Source: Spartobacteria bacterium
Lineage (GTDB): Bacteria; Verrucomicrobiota; Verrucomicrobiia; Chthoniobacterales; UBA6821
Length of the DNA stretch: 6,666 bases
Direction of reading: 5' to 3'
Assembly: GCA_947466005.1 (NCBI GenBank)
Contig: CANIBV010000087.1
Span: 1 to 6,666 of the forward strand
In this document: in pieces, positions 1-6,666 of the stretch
Numbering within the stretch: the stretch's first letter is position 1
Layout: every line of letters begins with the position of its first letter
Program-made: the position numbers and the translations under genes
The notes under the pieces: model-generated
What the model saw: only the letters and a program-made list of their open reading frames with translations
What the model was told of the DNA's origin: nothing
Database searches by the model: none

Positions 1-328
1 CGTCGAAGGGTTTCAAGTCGTGGATCTCGAAAATCCTGCCCGAGGGGCCGACGTAGGCGATGGAGAGTGGGGTGGGGGTATCCTTCATCCAGAAGGAGAC
101 GGGTCTGGGTGAGGGGAAGACAAAGACCATCGCCTCGTCGGTTCCCAGATTGGTGCGGGACATGAGGCCGCGCTCACGGGAGGGGTCGTCGGCTGCGATC
201 TGTGCGGAAAGGGAATTCGTGCCGAGGGTAAGCGCGGCCTTGGGCAGATCGAGTTGGGGCTTAGGCGCCGCATGGAGAGGCAATGCCGATAAAAAAACTG
301 AAAGTAGAAGCGGGAGCATGTTTTTCAT
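1..328 (-). CDS. Exported DUF192 family protein, N-terminal part (C-terminus beyond window edge)
   Basis: Reading the minus strand from ATG at 328 gives 109 complete codons with no stop before the edge, so the gene is partial. Residues 1-20 form a typical signal peptide: a charged start MKNM, a hydrophobic LPLLLSVFLSALPL core, and likely cleavage near LHA-A. The mature part carries the DUF192 (COG1430) signature: ERGLMSR at residues 52-58, a D-E-A-M-V-F-V-F-P stretch at 64-72, then SFWMKDTPTPLSIAYV at 78-93 followed by a G-R-I-F-E-I strand. This matches the family pattern GLM-R ... GM-F-F ... FWMKNT-PLDIAF. The family is small (usually about 120-170 residues), beta-rich and of unknown function; an envelope location is inferred from the signal peptide. 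Met4 is an alternative start; no strong Shine-Dalgarno sequence precedes either. The gene is divergent from the act operon, so a functional link is not implied. Confidence 0.88.
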   Translation of the reverse strand, partial: MKNMLPLLLSVFLSALPLHAAPKPQLDLPKAALTLGTNSLSAQIAADDPSRERGLMSRTNLGTDEAMVFVFPSPRPVSFWMKDTPTPLSIAYVGPSGRIFEIHDLKPFD

Positions 329-352
329 AGGGATGCCGTTGAATGCTTCGCG

Positions 353-358
353 ATCATA
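353..358 (-). promoter_or_regulatory. Possible -10 element for the divergent DUF192 gene
   Basis: On the minus strand this reads TATGAT, five of six matches to TATAAT, and ends 24 bases before the ATG at 328, which would give a short leader. No good -35 hexamer lies 16-18 bases upstream, so this is only a candidate. Confidence 0.22.
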
Positions 359-534
359 GGGGCATGGGAAAAATATGGAACTCAGGAAGAGACCTGCAAC
401 TCCTAAGATTCATCTTGTGTCTTTTGAAGGCGTTCTTTTGCAAGAGGCCTTGCCCCAAAGCAGCAGCTTTACTCAGGGCGTTCGACAATTTGATTCATTC
501 ATTTCCTGAGTTTGCTAACCCGGCCGTTGCTTCG

Positions 535-549
535 CAGCCGTTACGGCTG
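535..549. repeat. Short inverted repeat in the actA leader region
   Basis: Perfect 6-base arms CAGCCG and CGGCTG around a TTA centre, about 118 bases before the actA start. It is not followed by a T-run, so it is not a terminator. It could be an operator half-site pair or an RNA hairpin, but a repeat this short can occur by chance. Confidence 0.3.
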
Positions 550-571
550 AGTTCCATATTCAATTCTTGTC

Positions 572-597
572 CCGAATTTTTCGGCAAATTTCTTGCC
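572..597. repeat. Two overlapping inverted repeats in the actA leader region
   Basis: CCGAA (572-576) pairs with TTCGG (580-584) across a TTT loop. GGCAA (583-587) pairs with TTGCC (593-597) across five bases. The two stems share G583 and G584, so in RNA they could not form fully at the same time. No role can be assigned from sequence alone. Confidence 0.25.
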
Positions 598-666
598 TTC
601 AGCGGCTGACTTTCTACTCTGTTCGAGCCTGCGAATTCCTCCATCCGGGCGTTTCACTATCACCCG

Positions 667-1322
667 ATGTCGAATTTCTTTCCCAGATGGGCCAATTGGC
701 TCCCGCTCCAGCTGCTGGTCTGCGGGCTGATTGTGGGCGCACCCATCACGCTCGGGATCTGGTATTACTTCACGCCAAAGTATACCCGTGTCGGCTACCA
801 GCCCGACCAACCGGTCCCCTTCTCCCATGCGCTGCACGTGAAGCAGCTGGGAATGGATTGCCGTTACTGCCACAGCTTTGTTGAGGTGGCCGGACACTCC
901 AATCTGCCGACCACGCAGACCTGCATTAATTGCCACGGCGAGGGAAAGATCCTGCCAAACAGCCCCCGTCTTGCTCCTGTCCGCGAAAGCTGGAAGACCG
1001 GCCAGCCGATCCCCTGGGTTCAGATCCATCGCCTGCCTGACTACGCTCACTTTAACCATGCTGTCCACGTGAACCGTGGGGTGAGCTGCTACAGCTGTCA
1101 TGGAGCTGTCAATGAGATGAGCGTGGTCTACGAGGCTGAGTCACTCAGCATGAAGTGGTGCCTCGATTGCCACCGCGCACCTGAGAATTTCCTTCGCCCA
1201 CCCTCGGAGATCTACAACATGTCCTGGCATCCTGACTCTGCCGCTCAGCAGCGTGAGATGGGGATGAAGTTTAAGGAAGAGTGGAAGGTCAACCCACCTG
1301 TAAGCTGCGGAGGATGCCACCA

Positions 1323-1326
<4 letters not shown>
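667..1326 (+). CDS. actA: Alternative Complex III pentaheme cytochrome c subunit ActA
   Basis: The 219-residue protein has one membrane segment at about residues 12-34 and a periplasmic domain with five CXXCH heme c motifs: CRYCH 65-69, CINCH 86-90, CYSCH 141-145, CLDCH 165-169 and CGGCH 214-218. Extra histidines in FSHALH (54, 57), at 121, 128, 131 and 134, and at 188 are candidate distal ligands, as in the multiheme c3/NrfH-like fold. Five hemes, an N-terminal anchor and a position directly before actB are diagnostic of ActA. Its family role is to take electrons from the ActB iron-sulfur clusters and pass them along the heme chain toward ActE or an oxidase. The ATG at 667 has no recognisable Shine-Dalgarno sequence. 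It is the first ATG after an in-frame TGA at 607-609 and places the anchor correctly. The final motif ends one residue before the C-terminus (CGGCHH-stop), and the stop overlaps the probable actB start. The protein appears complete. Confidence 0.96.
1309..1313 (+). promoter_or_regulatory. Ribosome binding site GGAGG that decides the actB start
   Basis: GGAGG inside the last codons of actA lies 9 bases before TTG at 1323, a normal spacing. It directly abuts ATG at 1314 with no spacer and lies downstream of GTG at 1281, so it can serve neither of those. This supports TTG as the actB start. Confidence 0.6.
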
Positions 1327-4430
<3,104 letters not shown>

Positions 4431-4442
4431 CCGTTCCCGAAA

Positions 4443-5891
<1,449 letters not shown>

Positions 5892-5892
5892 C

Positions 5893-6522
5893 ATGAGCAG
5901 TACCCTCCATCAGTTCCACGGCCATCACCTGCCTTTCTGCGGATCTAAGGAAGAGCCTCTCTATGCGGTCGGCTCACGCTTCGACACGCCGGATGAGCTG
6001 TTCGCCGCGGTTACCCGTCTCACTGCAGCCGGCTACACACGCTACGCCTGCTTCACTCCCTATCCCGTGCACGGACTCCCCGAGGCCATGCACCTGCCGA
6101 AGTCGATCCTGAGCTTCCTTGTTCTGGGCGGAGGATTTTCAGCCATCCTCATTGCGCTCTCCATGCAGCTCATTCCCACGACCCTGATCTATCCGATCGT
6201 GGTGGGGGGTAAGCCACTCGATCTCTCTGCCCTGCCGCAGTACATCCCGATCACGGTGGCCCTCACGCTCATGATTGCTGCTATCGTAGCCGTGACAGGT
6301 ATGATTCTGCTAGGTGGCATGCCGCGTCTCAATCATCCGATGCTGGCTTGGGAGCTTTTCGCAAAATGCGCCTCCCGCGGATTTTTCCTTACCGTGGAAG
6401 CTCACGACAAGAGTTTCAATATGGCTGCAGTGACCGAATTGCTTCATACACTTGGTGCCACCGATCTCATTGCCATTCACGAGGAGGCGGAAGCTCAGAA
6501 AACCGGGAAGTCCTCTAAGTAA
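5893..6522 (+). CDS. actD: Alternative Complex III membrane subunit ActD (DUF3341)
   Basis: The 209-residue protein follows the ActD/DUF3341 plan. An N-terminal soluble domain opens with LYAVGSRFDTPDELFAAV (residues 23-40) and AAGYTRYACFTPYPVHGL (45-62). Two membrane helices lie at about 70-95 and 117-142, separated by a periplasmic loop containing YPIVVGGKPL. A C-terminal soluble domain contains MPRLNHP (143-149), FFLTVEAHD (164-172) and a closing HTLGATDLIAI strand. In solved ACIII structures ActD is a peripheral membrane subunit packed against the core; it binds no redox cofactor and its exact role is unclear. The gene starts one base after the actC stop with a strong ribosome site, so it is translated with its neighbours. 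One oddity is an N-terminal extension of about 20 residues rich in His (6, 9, 11, 12) with Cys16, before the conserved domain. The family assignment is firm; any function of the extension is unknown. Confidence 0.95.
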   Translation: MSSTLHQFHGHHLPFCGSKEEPLYAVGSRFDTPDELFAAVTRLTAAGYTRYACFTPYPVHGLPEAMHLPKSILSFLVLGGGFSAILIALSMQLIPTTLIYPIVVGGKPLDLSALPQYIPITVALTLMIAAIVAVTGMILLGGMPRLNHPMLAWELFAKCASRGFFLTVEAHDKSFNMAAVTELLHTLGATDLIAIHEEAEAQKTGKSSK

Positions 6523-6535
6523 CCGAGTAATTGCC

Positions 6536-6666
6536 ATGACGCTGATCCGCTACTTCATTCTTCTTCTGGCCATGGTAACCCTTCTGGTGGTTTCCATTGC
6601 GGGACTACGTGGCTGCAAGACCAATCGTCCTCCAATCGAGATCTTTCCAGACATGGTGCGTCAAGC
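6536..6666 (+). CDS. actE: Alternative Complex III monoheme cytochrome c subunit ActE, N-terminal part (runs off right edge)
   Basis: Forty-three complete codons are visible. They show a hydrophobic segment at about residues 5-23, then GLRGCKTNRPPIEIFPDM (23-40). The RG-x-K-x(3)-PPIEIFPDM block after a single hydrophobic segment is characteristic of ActE, where it precedes a cytochrome c domain. The CXXCH motif lies beyond the window, so heme binding cannot be confirmed here. In the family ActE is a periplasmic monoheme cytochrome that receives electrons from ActA and hands them to a terminal oxidase. Cys27 follows the hydrophobic segment and could be a lipidation site, although Arg at -2 is unusual for a lipobox. 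The start is ATG 6536, 13 bases after actD, with a weak GAG at 6525-6527 as a possible ribosome site. Met13 would cut the hydrophobic segment in half and is unlikely. Position directly after actD supports the call. Confidence 0.88.
   Translation, partial: MTLIRYFILLLAMVTLLVVSIAGLRGCKTNRPPIEIFPDMVRQ

Larger units (their letters stand above)
329..666. other. Divergent intergenic region upstream of actA
   Basis: This 338-base stretch separates the divergent DUF192 gene from actA and must hold the promoter of the act operon if the operon starts at actA. I see no convincing sigma-70 pair on the plus strand. The best -35-like word is TTGATT at 490-495, but what lies 17 bases downstream (TGCTAA) is a poor -10. 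The region is more AT-rich and T-rich than the genes. It holds three short perfect inverted repeats (535-549, 572-584, 583-597). The open frames crossing it show no family resemblance. There is no intrinsic terminator, as expected between divergent genes. Confidence 0.6.

Noticed and set aside
85..273. 62-residue minus-strand open frame
   Set aside because: Same strand as the DUF192 gene but a different frame; its Pro/Ser/Arg-rich translation is typical of an out-of-frame shadow.
60..359. 99-residue plus-strand open frame
   Set aside because: It is antisense to the DUF192 coding frame, has no recognisable domain and reads as Arg/Ser/Gly-rich shadow sequence.
490..518. Candidate sigma-70 promoter for actA
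   Set aside because: TTGATT is a fair -35, but the hexamer 17 bases downstream matches the -10 consensus at only two positions.
343..609. 88-residue plus-strand open frame in the intergenic region
   Set aside because: No ribosome site, no family resemblance, and composition that looks non-coding; it would also occupy the whole promoter region of actA.
541..1101. 186-residue minus-strand open frame over actA
   Set aside because: Lies opposite the CXXCH-bearing actA frame and shows no domain.

Overview
The window is the 5' part of an operon for Alternative Complex III (ACIII, act genes), the membrane-bound quinol:electron-acceptor oxidoreductase that replaces cytochrome bc1 in many bacteria. 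Five act genes lie head to tail on the + strand in the canonical order actA-actB-actC-actD-actE; the last runs off the right edge. A divergent gene on the - strand, encoding an exported DUF192 protein, is cut by the left edge. The moderately high GC content, the presence of ACIII, and the general look of the ActB/ActC sequences suggest a PVC-group bacterium, most likely Verrucomicrobiota. No marker gene is present, so this placement is tentative.

Layout: 1-328 (-) is the N-terminal part of the DUF192 protein with a signal peptide. 329-666 is a 338-base divergent intergenic region with a few short inverted repeats and no convincing gene. 667-1326 is actA, a membrane-anchored pentaheme cytochrome c. 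1323-4430 is actB, a fusion of a cofactor-less molybdopterin-oxidoreductase-like domain with a four-cluster iron-sulfur domain, carrying a Tat signal. 4443-5891 is actC, an NrfD-like ten-helix quinol-site subunit. 5893-6522 is actD, a DUF3341 two-helix subunit. 6536 to the end is the start of actE, the monoheme cytochrome c subunit, of which only the membrane or lipid anchor and the conserved post-anchor motif are visible.

The act genes are packed tightly: a 4-base overlap between A and B, then gaps of 12, 1 and 13 bases. They are almost certainly one transcript. By analogy with known ACIII, menaquinol is oxidised at ActC and electrons pass through the ActB iron-sulfur clusters to the ActA and ActE hemes, then to a cytochrome oxidase probably encoded downstream with actF. 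The subunits look intact: five CXXCH motifs in ActA, and 15 cluster cysteines in ActB that predict three [4Fe-4S] and one [3Fe-4S] clusters. I find no previously undescribed system here. The points worth a second look are the likely TTG start of actB, possible lipidation of ActB and ActE, a His/Cys-rich ActD N-terminus, and overlapping hairpins in the actA leader.
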